Made by a program: the position numbers and the translations under genes
Origin: Flavihumibacter sp. UBA7668
Lineage (GTDB): Bacteria > Bacteroidota > Bacteroidia > Chitinophagales > Chitinophagaceae
Length of the DNA: 64,000 nt
Direction: 5' to 3'
Assembly: GCF_002483205.1 (NCBI RefSeq)
Contig: NZ_DLHM01000004.1
Coordinates: 776,962 to 840,961, forward strand
The notes under the pieces: model-generated
Seen by the model: the letters and a program-made list of their open reading frames with translations, nothing else
Told to the model about the DNA's origin: nothing
Databases searched by the model: none
Part shown: piece after piece, positions 53,236 through 62,125 of the stretch
Layout of the letters: every line of letters begins with the position of its first letter
Position numbering within the stretch: the stretch's first letter is position 1

Positions 53236-54528
53236 ATGAAAGCCTGTTCTTTTTTACTCAGCTTACTGCTGCTTTTTACCGGAATTCGTACAATTGCCCA
53301 ACCAGCGGAGCAATTGGTTAAAATAATAGTTGCTCCTGATCATACCAACTGGGTCTACCAGCCGGGTGAAAAGGTGAAATTTGGTGTGAGTGTTTATCAA
53401 TCTGGTAATCTGCTAAAAGATATAATGGTTCAGTATGAAATAGGTCCGGAAAAATTGAAACCAACCCTTATTGATTCTGTGAAATTAAAAAGCGGGCAGC
53501 TTCTGCTGGATGCCGGCACTATGAAGAATGCGGGGTTTCTTCGCTGTGTTGTAACGGCAACGGTTAATGGAAAAGTTTATCGCGGACTCGCAACAGCCGG
53601 TTTTAGTCCGGATAAAATTAATCCTACCGTGGAATTGCCGGCTGATTTTACCAGTTTCTGGAACAATGCAAAAGAGGAACTTGCAAAAATTCCGATGGAT
53701 GCAAAAATGGTATTACTACCTGAGCGGAGTTCCGAAAAAGTAAATGTATATCATCTGAGCCTCCGAAACATCGGTAATTCCCGCGTTTATGGAATTCTTT
53801 GCGTACCCAAAGCGCCCGGAAAATATCCGGCTTTATTGAGGGTACCGGGTGCAGGAATCCGACCCTATCGGGGAGATGTGGCAACCGCAGAAAAGGGAAT
53901 TATCACCCTTGAAATAGGCATTCATGGAATCCCTGTAAACCTGGATGATGAAGTGTATGCAAACCTTAGTGCAGGCGCATTAAATGGTTATCCTTCCATT
54001 TCTATGGATGATAAAAACCGATTTTACTATAAACGGGTTTACCTGGGATGTGTACGGGCCAATGATTTTTTGGTGGCTCTTCCGGAATACAATGGCAGGA
54101 GTCTGGGTGTATGTGGCGGTAGCCAGGGTGGAGCACTTTCAATTATTACAGCCGGTCTGGATCAGCGTGTAAATTACCTCGCTGCATTTTACCCTGCATT
54201 GAGTGATGTTACAGGTTATCTGAAAGGGCGGGCAGGCGGATGGCCGCATTATTTCAATGAGCAGAATAAAACCTTTAATTATACACCTGCAAAACTGGCC
54301 ACAGTTGGATATTATGATGTGGTGAATTTCGCCCGCCAACTAAAAGCAACCGGTTATTATGCATGGGGATTTAATGACGAGGTTTGTCCACCTACTTCTA
54401 TGTATGCAGCCTATAATGTAATCACCGCTCCGAAAGAGCTGGAACTTTTTCTGGAAACCGGTCACTGGACTTTTCCGGAAGAACGGGATCGGTTTAATAA
54501 CTGGATATCAGAGAAGCTGCTGAAATAG
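53236..54528 (+). CDS. Acetylxylan esterase / cephalosporin-C deacetylase-like hydrolase
   Basis: 430 residues with a signal peptide (FLLSLLLLFTGIRTIAQ). After an N-terminal beta domain, an AXE1-type alpha/beta hydrolase shows the nucleophile Ser296 in GVCGGSQGGAL, a likely Asp in WGFNDEVCPPTSM and His in LETGHWTFPEE. It removes acetyl groups from xylan-like or other sugars in the periplasm. It converges with DUF4256. Confidence 0.88.
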   Translation: MKACSFLLSLLLLFTGIRTIAQPAEQLVKIIVAPDHTNWVYQPGEKVKFGVSVYQSGNLLKDIMVQYEIGPEKLKPTLIDSVKLKSGQLLLDAGTMKNAGFLRCVVTATVNGKVYRGLATAGFSPDKINPTVELPADFTSFWNNAKEELAKIPMDAKMVLLPERSSEKVNVYHLSLRNIGNSRVYGILCVPKAPGKYPALLRVPGAGIRPYRGDVATAEKGIITLEIGIHGIPVNLDDEVYANLSAGALNGYPSISMDDKNRFYYKRVYLGCVRANDFLVALPEYNGRSLGVCGGSQGGALSIITAGLDQRVNYLAAFYPALSDVTGYLKGRAGGWPHYFNEQNKTFNYTPAKLATVGYYDVVNFARQLKATGYYAWGFNDEVCPPTSMYAAYNVITAPKELELFLETGHWTFPEERDRFNNWISEKLLK

Positions 54529-54530
54529 AG

Positions 54531-55106
54531 TTAAACTCTTAACGATCCCCGGAAGCCCCGGGCGGCATAATAGGATTCTGCGCCATTGTGGTAGATGAAT
54601 ACCCGATCGAAGCGCTGATCTCCAAATATGGCTCCGCCTAATTTGCGGACAGGAGTTGGAGTACGTAACCAACTGGAAGTTTTAAGATCGAATTTGCCCA
54701 GTAGTTGTAGAGTCTGGTATTCTTCCTCCGTAAGTAGTTCAATGCCCATTTCAGCAGCGGCATTCATAGCACTGTCTGCCGGTTTATTGGCTTTTCTTGA
54801 TTCCAGTGCTTCCTGGTCATAGCAATAACTTCTTCTGCCAGCCGGACTTTCAGGGGAACAATCAAAAAAAATGTATTCATCTGTTTTTTTATCGAAGCCC
54901 ACCACATCAGGTTCTCCGCCGGATGCTTCCATCTGATCAAGTGACCATAGTTTGGCAGGCTCGGCTTCCAGTTTGGTCTGAACTTTCCCCCAATCCAGTC
55001 CTTTATGGCGGTTGGTGTTTTTTTCAAATCGGGCTTTTAAAAGAGAGAGAATTTTTTTCTGCTCTTCGGCTGATAGTTTCTTTTTGGTAGTAGCATTCTT
55101 GCTCAT
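54531..55106 (-). CDS. DUF4256 family protein
   Basis: 191 residues that match DUF4256 throughout: LKARFEKNTNRHKGLDWGKV, LWSLDQMEASGGEPDVVGFD, IFFDCSPESPAGRRSYCYD, MGIELLTEEEYQ, YHNGAESYYAARGFRG. No enzymatic role is established. It is the last gene of an ArsR-SRPBCC-DoxX-DUF4256 run, with 3 bases between it and DoxX. Confidence 0.92.
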   Translation of the reverse strand: MSKNATTKKKLSAEEQKKILSLLKARFEKNTNRHKGLDWGKVQTKLEAEPAKLWSLDQMEASGGEPDVVGFDKKTDEYIFFDCSPESPAGRRSYCYDQEALESRKANKPADSAMNAAAEMGIELLTEEEYQTLQLLGKFDLKTSSWLRTPTPVRKLGGAIFGDQRFDRVFIYHNGAESYYAARGFRGSLRV

Positions 55107-55109
55107 GGA

Positions 55110-55496
55110 TTATAATTTACTTGTTGAAACAGAAGATGTTTTTACTGGTCGGAAATACCAGGATAACAGAAGTAAAAGTAAAGAGAATAACGAAGGGAAA
55201 ATCAGGCGAAAATTGTCACCGTTAGCTATATGCGAATATACAGCTCCCGTCATCAGGAAGAAAAAGCCAGCATAGGCCCAATCTTTCACAGAAGAAAATT
55301 TTGTAAACAAAAGTGCGATTATCCCCAGCATTTTACAGAACCCAATAAATTGAAGAATATACGCAGGATATCCCAGGTGATTGATAAAATCACCTTCATT
55401 TTTGATTTTAAATAATTGTACGATTCCGGTAGAAACCATACTTAAACAAAACCAGCCAGTAGCAATCCAATAAATTATTTTATTTCTTTTAGACAT
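55110..55496 (-). CDS. DoxX-like membrane protein
   Basis: About 128 residues from ATG 55496 (MSKRNKIIYWIATGWF), four membrane helices and a family-like layout (GYPAYILQFIGFCKMLGIIA). A longer reading into the upstream gene is not credible. DoxX-type proteins appear in many small redox or stress operons; function here is unknown. It is third in the ArsR operon, 10 bases after the SRPBCC gene. Confidence 0.85.
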   Translation of the reverse strand: MSKRNKIIYWIATGWFCLSMVSTGIVQLFKIKNEGDFINHLGYPAYILQFIGFCKMLGIIALLFTKFSSVKDWAYAGFFFLMTGAVYSHIANGDNFRLIFPSLFSLLLLLLSWYFRPVKTSSVSTSKL

Positions 55497-55506
55497 GGTT
55501 GTTGGT

Positions 55507-55965
55507 TTATCGGTTAAATATTTTCTGCAAACGATTATGTGCCATATTGATTCCCTGGGCAAAAGGTAATTGCAGGATTTCATCACGTACTTCAACCGAC
55601 CTGTAGAGTACGTGCATGGATAATCTGGAACGATCTTCGTCAATTGCTTCAAATTCCAGAAACTCGAGTTGGGGACCAAAGGAACTATTCTCCATTTCAA
55701 ATGTCCGAATAATAGAATGGTTGGGATTGAATGCATGAATGGTTCCACTGAAAGGGTGTTTATTCCCAACCGGATCCGTCGTTTCAAACTGGTAGGACCC
55801 ATGCCGTTTATTGTCCAGTTTGATTACTGTAGTACCCATCCATTGTTCAATCAATGCTGCTTCTTCGTAGGCTTTGAACAAAAGTGTCAACGGCAGATCA
55901 AATTCGCGTGTAATACGGATTTCCTGTTTGCCGTCAACTGCATGGATTTGTGTTTTACGTTCCAT
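55507..55965 (-). CDS. SRPBCC/AHSA1-domain protein
   Basis: 152 residues with the START-like fold typical of AHSA1-domain proteins: ITREFDLPLTLLFKAYEEAA, LIEQWMGTTVIKLDN, FSGTIHAFNPNHSIIRTFEM. Such proteins bind hydrophobic ligands. It follows the ArsR regulator by 3 bases; this regulator/AHSA1/DoxX order is common and suggests one function, unidentified. Confidence 0.88.
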   Translation of the reverse strand: MERKTQIHAVDGKQEIRITREFDLPLTLLFKAYEEAALIEQWMGTTVIKLDNKRHGSYQFETTDPVGNKHPFSGTIHAFNPNHSIIRTFEMENSSFGPQLEFLEFEAIDEDRSRLSMHVLYRSVEVRDEILQLPFAQGINMAHNRLQKIFNR

Positions 55966-55968
55966 TCT

Positions 55969-56295
55969 TTATTTTTTTGAGGATTTATATTTTTTCATAA
56001 CTGCTTCCAGTTTATTAAATCGATCCTCCCATAAATTCCGGAAGGGTTCAATGAAATCAGCTACTGCTTTCATTTTTTTTGCATTGAAATGATAAACTAT
56101 TTCTCTTCCGTTCTGCTCCTGTTCCAATAACTCACATTCCGTTAATATCTGCAAGTGTTTTGAAACTGTGGGACGGGCCGTATCAAAGTTCGCTGCAATG
56201 GCACCGGCGGTCATGGATTGGGAAGCTACCAGCAGCAATATGGCTCTTCTGGTGGGATCGGCTATTGCCTGGAATACATCTCGTCTCAGGTTCAT
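55969..56295 (-). CDS. ArsR-family HTH repressor
   Basis: 108 residues with a winged helix: RRDVFQAIADPTRRAILLLV at the start, AGAIAANFDTARPTVSKHLQ as recognition helix, and ECELLEQEQNGREIVYHFNA as wing. No metal-site cysteines are apparent, so it is probably of the SdpR-like, non-metal type. Two dyad sites lie directly upstream at 56298 and 56324, so self-repression of this operon is likely. Confidence 0.93.
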   Translation of the reverse strand: MNLRRDVFQAIADPTRRAILLLVASQSMTAGAIAANFDTARPTVSKHLQILTECELLEQEQNGREIVYHFNAKKMKAVADFIEPFRNLWEDRFNKLEAVMKKYKSSKK

Positions 56296-56297
56296 TG

Positions 56298-56341
56298 TGT
56301 AGTTATTTGACTACAAATATATATGTAGCTATTTGACTACA
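56298..56341 (-). promoter_or_regulatory. ArsR operator: two copies of an 18-bp dyad, overlapping the promoter
   Basis: TGTAGTTATTTGACTACA (56298-56315) and TGTAGCTATTTGACTACA (56324-56341) differ at one base. Each has TGTAGT-like/ACTACA dyad symmetry, and the starts are 26 bases apart. On the minus strand a -7 box TATATTTG lies between them, and a TTG upstream is about 20 bases away, so binding would block RNA polymerase. The first site sits three bases before the repressor's start codon. Confidence 0.85.
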
Positions 56342-56389
56342 CAAATTTTTTTTGAACTTTCTGTTATATTCGGGAATGAAGAATAGTTT

Positions 56390-57541
56390 ATGGTGATATG
56401 CGGAATTGATACGCTCGATGGTTTTTCAGCCAATGAAAAAAAACTGCGATGGGGACTCGTTACGAATGAAGTAGCATTAACTGAAAGTGGCGAACGAAGC
56501 CGTGTACATCTGATGAAAACGGGGTTTCATCTGATCCGGTTATTTTCTCCCGAACATGGCCTGTATGCAATTGGAGCGGATGGCGAAAAGCAGTTGGATG
56601 GGAGGGATGTAATAACCGGACTGCCGATCACAAGTTTATATGGAGAAAAAATGGCACCGGAAGCTCAGGATCTTTCTGATCTGGATGCGATACTGTTTGA
56701 TATTCCGGATGTGGGCTGCCGATTTTATACTTATCTGTGGACCCTGACACTGTTTATGGAAGCCTGCGCCCGGGAACAAAAAAAACTGATCGTTTTGGAT
56801 CGGCCGAATCCAATTGGTGGAGATCTGGAATTGGCTGAAGGTCCCCTGCTGGACGAAATTAAATGCAACTCATTTATTGGGCGATGGCCTATTCCTGTGC
56901 GGCATTCCTGTACAATTGGTGAACTAGCCGCTTATTTTAGATCCACTCGCCTTCCTGGGCTGGACCTTCAGGTTATTCCCATTCAAAACTGGAACCGGTT
57001 GAATACCGCAGTGGAAGCAGGCTGGCCATTTCTTCCAACCTCACCGGCAATCCGTGATTTGGAAACGGCCATTTTATATCCGGGTACCGGTTTATTGGAA
57101 GGTGTTTTTATTAATGAGGGCCGTGGAACAGAGAGACCATTTACACAATTAGGTGCCCCCTGGATAGATGGATCCTTACTTGCCAAAGTCTTTAGCCAAC
57201 TTGGGTTATCCGGGGTGCAGGCCTATGCCATAACTTATATTCCCAATTCCGGCATATATGCAGGCGAAACCTGCGGAGGAATACAATTTCAAGTTACTGA
57301 TGCAAGGATTTTTCACCCTGTTAAAATGGGCGTTGAAATAATTCGACTGCTTTGCCATTTATACCCGGAACAGTTGATTGAAAGAAATTATTATACTGCT
57401 GCCAATCCGGCTGGAACCAAACATCTGGATAAATTATTGGGGGTTCCGGATGCTTTCAATCGGCTCAAAACGGGAGAGGAATTTTCAACGGATATTGCTG
57501 CAGATTGGAAAAAGGAAATAGCTGATTTTCTGATTTATTGA
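56390..57541 (+). CDS. DUF1343 / NamZ-like exo-beta-N-acetylmuramidase, apparently cytoplasmic
   Basis: 383 residues matching the DUF1343 family, whose characterised member NamZ releases N-acetylmuramic acid from cell-wall fragments. Motifs seen: GLVTNEVALTESGERSR, LFSPEHGLYAIGADGE, FDIPDVGCRFYTYLWTL, LVLDRPNPIGGD-like (LIVLDRPNPIGGD) and FINEGRGTERPF. No signal peptide exists and a stop codon just upstream (56384) rules out a missed one, so it probably acts in the cytoplasm on imported muropeptides. It is divergent from the ArsR operon. Confidence 0.9.
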   Translation: MVICGIDTLDGFSANEKKLRWGLVTNEVALTESGERSRVHLMKTGFHLIRLFSPEHGLYAIGADGEKQLDGRDVITGLPITSLYGEKMAPEAQDLSDLDAILFDIPDVGCRFYTYLWTLTLFMEACAREQKKLIVLDRPNPIGGDLELAEGPLLDEIKCNSFIGRWPIPVRHSCTIGELAAYFRSTRLPGLDLQVIPIQNWNRLNTAVEAGWPFLPTSPAIRDLETAILYPGTGLLEGVFINEGRGTERPFTQLGAPWIDGSLLAKVFSQLGLSGVQAYAITYIPNSGIYAGETCGGIQFQVTDARIFHPVKMGVEIIRLLCHLYPEQLIERNYYTAANPAGTKHLDKLLGVPDAFNRLKTGEEFSTDIAADWKKEIADFLIY

Positions 57542-57542
57542 T

Positions 57543-59048
57543 TTATTCCAGTATAAATTGTGTGAAAATGGCATATTCCATTTCATTTCCCCTGAAATGC
57601 AGGCCGGGTCTCGGACTGCGATCCCATTGTGGTAGAAAATTGGCAAATACAGGTTTGTTTGTAGAAACTTTCTGCCAATCATCTTTTCCTGATTTGTAGT
57701 AGAATTGACAAAGATGATTGGTATCAACCGAAAGTTTTAATTCAACAGTATTGGAGCTTTGCAGTGGTAAAGATTGAAGAACCGTAAATTGTTGATCCCT
57801 CACCACCCATATCTGAAGCTGATTTCCTGCAAGTCCCAATCCCAATGCCGCTCCGGCATCACCATAATAAGCAAGTCCGCGTAGAGCCGAACTTTGACCA
57901 CTTAATTTAGTACTGATGGCAAAATCTGCTTTGGAAGGCCGAACAGTCAAAACAATTCCAGTAGGATTATTACTGGTAGCGGCGCCGCTTAAACGCAATT
58001 GATTATTGGATTGTTGGATAACCGGACTGCTATGGCGCCAATCCCATTGCCAGTGCAGTGCCGGCACTTTGCCATCAAATGAATCATAAATGCTGGCTGC
58101 TGAACTTTTCAATTTAACAGGAGCCTGTTGTTTGTAAACCGGCCAGCCATTTTCCTCTGGCCAAACCAATTCTGCCAATTGACCCTGACGGCCGGTATAT
58201 ACAGTTGATTCTTTGTTATAGGCATGGTACAGGTACTGATAGCGTCCCTTTTTATCTTGCACAAAAGTTCCATGACCGGAGCATGTCCAATCTTTATTTT
58301 CAAATAGGATGGGATTCTGCGCAAAGCGTTCATAAGGACCTTTGAAGGCTTTGGATCGGGCCACCTGAACATTGTAGTCGCATTTCAAGCCACAACAATT
58401 TCCTGCAGAATAGAACAAATAGAAATAACCGTCTTTTTTGATAAAGCTTTGTCCCTCTAATCCAACTCTGGCATCATCTTTTAGCAGACTAAATACTTCC
58501 CCTTCTGCCCGCAGGCCATCTGCTGATAGTTTCATTGCAAGGATTTCAATTGGTCGTTTATCGAGTCCGTATGCCTTAAAGCTTATATAATGCTGGCCCT
58601 TGTCTTCCACAATAAAGGCATCAATAGCTTCATTACCAAAATCAACAATAACCCCTTTATCTACAAAGCCATGGTCGGGGTATTTTGATACGGCCACTCC
58701 CATGCAGGAAATATTGTCTTTTTTGCGTCGGGCTGTATAGTAGATATAGTATTGACCATTCATGAAATAATATTCCGGCGCCCAAAAAGAACCTGCTGTC
58801 CATTCGGGTGCTTTGTCAAATACATATCCAACGGGTTCCCATTTTTGTAAATCACCCGACCGGTAAATCGGGAAATGGGGAGCCCATTCGGAAGAGGTTC
58901 CAACTGCATAATAATTTTTACCATCGCTGATAACTGAAGGGTCAGCAAAATCGCCGGGAATAACGGCAGGAATGGATTCCTGTGCCTGACAAATAAATAT
59001 AAATCCAAGTATGCATGCAGAAAACGTAGAAATGAAATATTTGATCAT
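57543..59048 (-). CDS. GH43 glycoside hydrolase with C-terminal lectin-like domain, secreted
   Basis: 501 residues with a signal peptide ending near residue 22 (CQAQ). The five-bladed GH43 fold shows VIPGDFADPSVISDGKNYY (general base Asp), EWTAGSFWAPEYYF, AIDAFIVEDKG and DWTCSGHGTF; a beta-xylosidase-like C-terminal domain follows from about 320. Substrates are arabinan or xylan-type glycans. It converges with the NamZ gene, one base between stops. Confidence 0.9.
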   Translation of the reverse strand: MIKYFISTFSACILGFIFICQAQESIPAVIPGDFADPSVISDGKNYYAVGTSSEWAPHFPIYRSGDLQKWEPVGYVFDKAPEWTAGSFWAPEYYFMNGQYYIYYTARRKKDNISCMGVAVSKYPDHGFVDKGVIVDFGNEAIDAFIVEDKGQHYISFKAYGLDKRPIEILAMKLSADGLRAEGEVFSLLKDDARVGLEGQSFIKKDGYFYLFYSAGNCCGLKCDYNVQVARSKAFKGPYERFAQNPILFENKDWTCSGHGTFVQDKKGRYQYLYHAYNKESTVYTGRQGQLAELVWPEENGWPVYKQQAPVKLKSSAASIYDSFDGKVPALHWQWDWRHSSPVIQQSNNQLRLSGAATSNNPTGIVLTVRPSKADFAISTKLSGQSSALRGLAYYGDAGAALGLGLAGNQLQIWVVRDQQFTVLQSLPLQSSNTVELKLSVDTNHLCQFYYKSGKDDWQKVSTNKPVFANFLPQWDRSPRPGLHFRGNEMEYAIFTQFILE

Positions 59049-59075
59049 TCTACAATTGTAACAATTTTGTGATAC

Positions 59076-59270
59076 TTAATTTTGTTTATTCTTGTTATTT
59101 TTCGTATCATCTTTGTCGTTTTCTTCTGCCTCTTCGCGGATATTTTGCATAATAGAAGATACTGGGCCCTCCATATTTTCCTGTGGGTCAGTGGTGTTGG
59201 TGGTTTTAGGATCTGGTTTCAATGCCGGATTCTTTTCTTTATCCTTTTCAGGATATTTTTCTTTTGCCAT
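59076..59270 (-). CDS. Small highly charged protein, unknown
   Basis: 64 residues, rich in Lys, Glu, Asp, Asn and Pro (AKEKYPEKDKEKNPALK; EEAEENDKDDTKNNKNKQ), predicted disordered. No family recognised. The frame has coding-like composition and short distance to neighbours, but the opposite strand is also open, so it is moderately supported. Confidence 0.5.
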   Translation of the reverse strand: MAKEKYPEKDKEKNPALKPDPKTTNTTDPQENMEGPVSSIMQNIREEAEENDKDDTKNNKNKQN

Positions 59271-59336
59271 AATCGTTGTTTTATAGGGTCATTGCAAAGA
59301 CCAGACCACCGTATTTAGCGAGCTTTTAAACAAAGC

Positions 59337-59386
59337 AAAATCGGACGTCTGAACAAAGTCGGACAAAAATGGGAGGTTTAGTTTTG
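59337..59386 (+). promoter_or_regulatory. Promoter region of the SDR gene with direct TCGGAC repeats
   Basis: Two copies of AA(A/G)TCGGAC at about 59338-59346 and 59356-59364 are spaced 18 bases apart, just upstream of a -7-like TAGTTTTG (59379-59386). Direct repeats at roughly two helical turns near a -35 position fit an AraC-family activator, and an AraC gene follows the SDR. Binding is inferred. Confidence 0.45.
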
Positions 59387-59406
59387 TATCAATAAAAATA
59401 TAAAGC

Positions 59407-60426
59407 ATGATACAGAACAATTACCAGGGACAATTACAAATACCAATTCAATCCGGATTTACAGCAGATTCAACTACAGCAGATGTAATTAAGGGAATTG
59501 ATTTAAGAGGGAAAATTGCCATCGTTACAGGAGGCAATGCCGGCATTGGATTGGAAACTGCCAGAATACTCGCAACTGCGGGAGCAAGGGTGATAGTTGC
59601 AGCAAGGGATCTTGAAAAGGCAAAGAAAAATCTGCAGGGAATTCCGGGTGTTGAGATAGAGGCACTGGATAACATGGAGCCGGCAACCATAGAGTTATTT
59701 GCCGAGCGATTTTTAGCATCTGGCAGACCATTGCATTTGTTGATTAATAATGCCGGTATAATGTGGGTGCCGTTTCGGAAAGATAAACGGGGATTTGAAT
59801 CCCAATTGGCAACCAATTATCTTGGACAGTTTCACCTGACCGCCCGGCTTTGGCCTGCATTGAAGAAAGCGAATGGCGCAAGGGTGGTGAATGTTTCCTC
59901 TCTTGGTCATCATATGGCTCCATTAAATTTTGAGGACCCGAATTTTGAGTTGCGTGCATATGAAACATTGCAGGCATATGGGCAATCTAAAACTGCCAGC
60001 AATTTGTTTGCAGTTGAGTTGGATGCCAGGGGAAGTCGGCATGGTGTTCGTGCTTATTCTGTTCATCCCGGATCAATAGCCGGTACGGAATTGGCAAGAG
60101 AAGCACCGGTTGAATTGTTTCAACAAATGGGTTTTTTGGATGAAAAAGGGGAATTGCGTGCGGAGGTGCTGGCCAACTTAAAGACGATTCCGCAAGGGGC
60201 AGCTACCACGGTATGGGCAGCTACCAGTAAGGCGCTTGATACTATAGGCGGCGTTTATTGTGAAGATGGAGATATTGCTGAACTTGTAACAGCAGATTCA
60301 AAAGGGGGGTTGAATTCAAAACTTCATGTAAGTGGTGTAATGCCTTATTCAGTAGATGAGCAAAATGCGAAAAGACTTTGGAAACAAACGGAAGAAATGA
60401 TTGGTTTAAGATTTGAAATAAACTAA
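59407..60426 (+). CDS. Short-chain dehydrogenase/reductase (SDR)
   Basis: 339 residues. The cofactor motif TGGNAGIG lies at 41-48, NAG at INNAGIMWVP, and the catalytic YGQSK gives Tyr191 and Lys195 with Ser in VNVSSLGHH. The N-terminal extension and length resemble the retinol-dehydrogenase/WW-oxidoreductase-like branch. Substrate unknown. It starts 20 bases after a promoter-like box with direct repeats and is followed 11 bases later by an AraC regulator. Confidence 0.92.
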   Translation: MIQNNYQGQLQIPIQSGFTADSTTADVIKGIDLRGKIAIVTGGNAGIGLETARILATAGARVIVAARDLEKAKKNLQGIPGVEIEALDNMEPATIELFAERFLASGRPLHLLINNAGIMWVPFRKDKRGFESQLATNYLGQFHLTARLWPALKKANGARVVNVSSLGHHMAPLNFEDPNFELRAYETLQAYGQSKTASNLFAVELDARGSRHGVRAYSVHPGSIAGTELAREAPVELFQQMGFLDEKGELRAEVLANLKTIPQGAATTVWAATSKALDTIGGVYCEDGDIAELVTADSKGGLNSKLHVSGVMPYSVDEQNAKRLWKQTEEMIGLRFEIN

Positions 60427-60437
60427 ATTTCGATCCA

Positions 60438-61259
60438 ATGCAGTATGAAGCAAAGTATATAACAGCGGATATAAAGCTTTCCTGCTATCAGGATAAATTC
60501 TTTAAATCGGATATCCTGTTCGAGCACCATATGCTGATCTGGTTTCTATCAGGAGAAACTAAAATTATTCGTACGGAGGGTACATATTTTTTTAAACAAG
60601 GAGATATTTTTTTGATACCCAGAAATCAGTTGGCCACCATCATCAATTATCCCAAAGATGGATTGCCTCATAAAACAGTGGTGATGCACCTGACCAGCGA
60701 CTGGCTTCGCAACTATTACAACAAAATTGAACCAAAGCGACAGAGCGGGGAGGGGAATCGGATCCTGCATTATTCCAATCATCCTTTGTTGGAAAGTTGC
60801 CTGTCCTCTTTGATTCCCTATTTTGATATGGAGGAGTTGCCTGCAGGACTTGCGGATTTAAAAATTACGGAAGCAGTAACCATACTTCGTTCAATCGACA
60901 CCGGTATAGACACCATCCTTAGCAACTTTGAGGAGCCGGGGAAAATTGATCTGGCAGCCTATATGGAACGAAATTTTATGTTCAATTTACCCTTGGAAAA
61001 ATTTGGTTATCTGACAGGCAGAAGTCTGACAGCATTCAAGCGCGATTTCAAAAAAATATATGCCAGCACACCGCAGCGCTGGTTAACGAAAAAACGGTTG
61101 GAGCTGGCTCATTACCAGTTGGTCGAAAAGAAAAAGAAACCCATTGATGTTTGTTATGAAGTTGGCTTTGAAAATCTGTCCCATTTTTCCTTTGCCTTTA
61201 AAAAGCAGTTTGGGTATGCGCCGACAGAGTTGGTTTTTGATGTCCGATCTGCACAGTAA
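60438..61259 (+). CDS. AraC-family transcriptional regulator
   Basis: 273 residues. The N-terminal half is a cupin-like sensor (HHMLIWFLSGETKIIRTEG, GDIFLIPRNQLATI). The C-terminal half is an AraC HTH pair (FNLPLEKFGYLTGRSLTAF, FKKIYASTPQRWLTKKRLEL, PIDVCYEVGFENLSHFSFAF). It probably controls the SDR just upstream, with which it is 11 bases apart. Converges with DUF421. Confidence 0.93.
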   Translation: MQYEAKYITADIKLSCYQDKFFKSDILFEHHMLIWFLSGETKIIRTEGTYFFKQGDIFLIPRNQLATIINYPKDGLPHKTVVMHLTSDWLRNYYNKIEPKRQSGEGNRILHYSNHPLLESCLSSLIPYFDMEELPAGLADLKITEAVTILRSIDTGIDTILSNFEEPGKIDLAAYMERNFMFNLPLEKFGYLTGRSLTAFKRDFKKIYASTPQRWLTKKRLELAHYQLVEKKKKPIDVCYEVGFENLSHFSFAFKKQFGYAPTELVFDVRSAQ

Positions 61260-61267
61260 ATGATTTT

Positions 61268-61975
61268 TTATTGTACCCGTTTTCGCGAAACCGCTTTGAC
61301 CCATTTATTTTCTTTGCAGATGGGGCAATTGGTTCGCGTCAGGGCCTTTAATTGCTCCGTTTTACCACAATGCACACAGGCGTATATGCCCGATTCGGTG
61401 ATGTTTAATAATTGGTTCTGAAATTCATGAGGCAGAATTGGCAGGCCGGGTCGCATCTCTTCATCGCTAAACGGAAAAACGCTTACTTCGCCAGAAACTT
61501 CCAGGTATGCGCGATGCACTTGTCCGATATGTGAAATGCCCTTAACCCGTAGTTCCGAAAAAAATTCATCCTGGGCAAGGTCTTCCTTATCGAAGCTTTC
61601 TACACAAAACCGGCCATCTTCAATTAGGCAGATGGTTTTCCCTTCTACCAGTTGCTCCACTTTTTTAGATTTTGTAATAAAATAGGTTGTGATCCGGTAT
61701 ACGGATATGATTGTCACAAACACAGTGATGGCCGATAATAACCCAACTTCCTTGTAAAACATCGGGTCGCCCGCGGCAGAACCAAGACCAATAATAACCA
61801 CGAGTTCAAATATAGTAAGCTGCCGAACACCCCGTTTTCCCATCAGCCGAAGGCCTACTACCAGCACCAGATACATGACTACCGTTCGAAACAAAATTTC
61901 TGCCAGGAACCAGACATCCTGTTCACCAAATAAGAGTGCTTCAAGTTCGGGTAAGAAGGTAAGCAGGAAAGGCAT
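61268..61975 (-). CDS. DUF421 (YetF-like) membrane protein with C-terminal zinc ribbon
   Basis: 235 residues: three N-terminal helices (about 22-100) with the family VVGLRLMGKRGVRQLT and FELVVIIGLGSAAGDPM, then the DUF421 cytoplasmic domain. The C-terminus adds a CVHC...CPIC four-cysteine cluster (about 199-222), a probable zinc-binding ribbon that standard YetF proteins lack. Function is unknown. Confidence 0.88.
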   Translation of the reverse strand: MPFLLTFLPELEALLFGEQDVWFLAEILFRTVVMYLVLVVGLRLMGKRGVRQLTIFELVVIIGLGSAAGDPMFYKEVGLLSAITVFVTIISVYRITTYFITKSKKVEQLVEGKTICLIEDGRFCVESFDKEDLAQDEFFSELRVKGISHIGQVHRAYLEVSGEVSVFPFSDEEMRPGLPILPHEFQNQLLNITESGIYACVHCGKTEQLKALTRTNCPICKENKWVKAVSRKRVQ

Positions 61976-62125
61976 ATGGAAAAATATTGCAGCAAATTAC
62001 TCAATTTGCTGTTGAGCCAGCGCTTGTCTTTGCGCATTTCGGTAAACAAACATATTTCGCCGGAGGGTATGCCCAATAAGGGATCATACCGAAAAGTTGG
62101 GGGATCACCACTTTAGGGTGAAAAA

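Noticed and set aside
56298..56341. Direct repeat suggesting an attachment site
   Set aside because: Position at an ArsR promoter and internal dyad symmetry fit an operator better; there is no integrase in the window.
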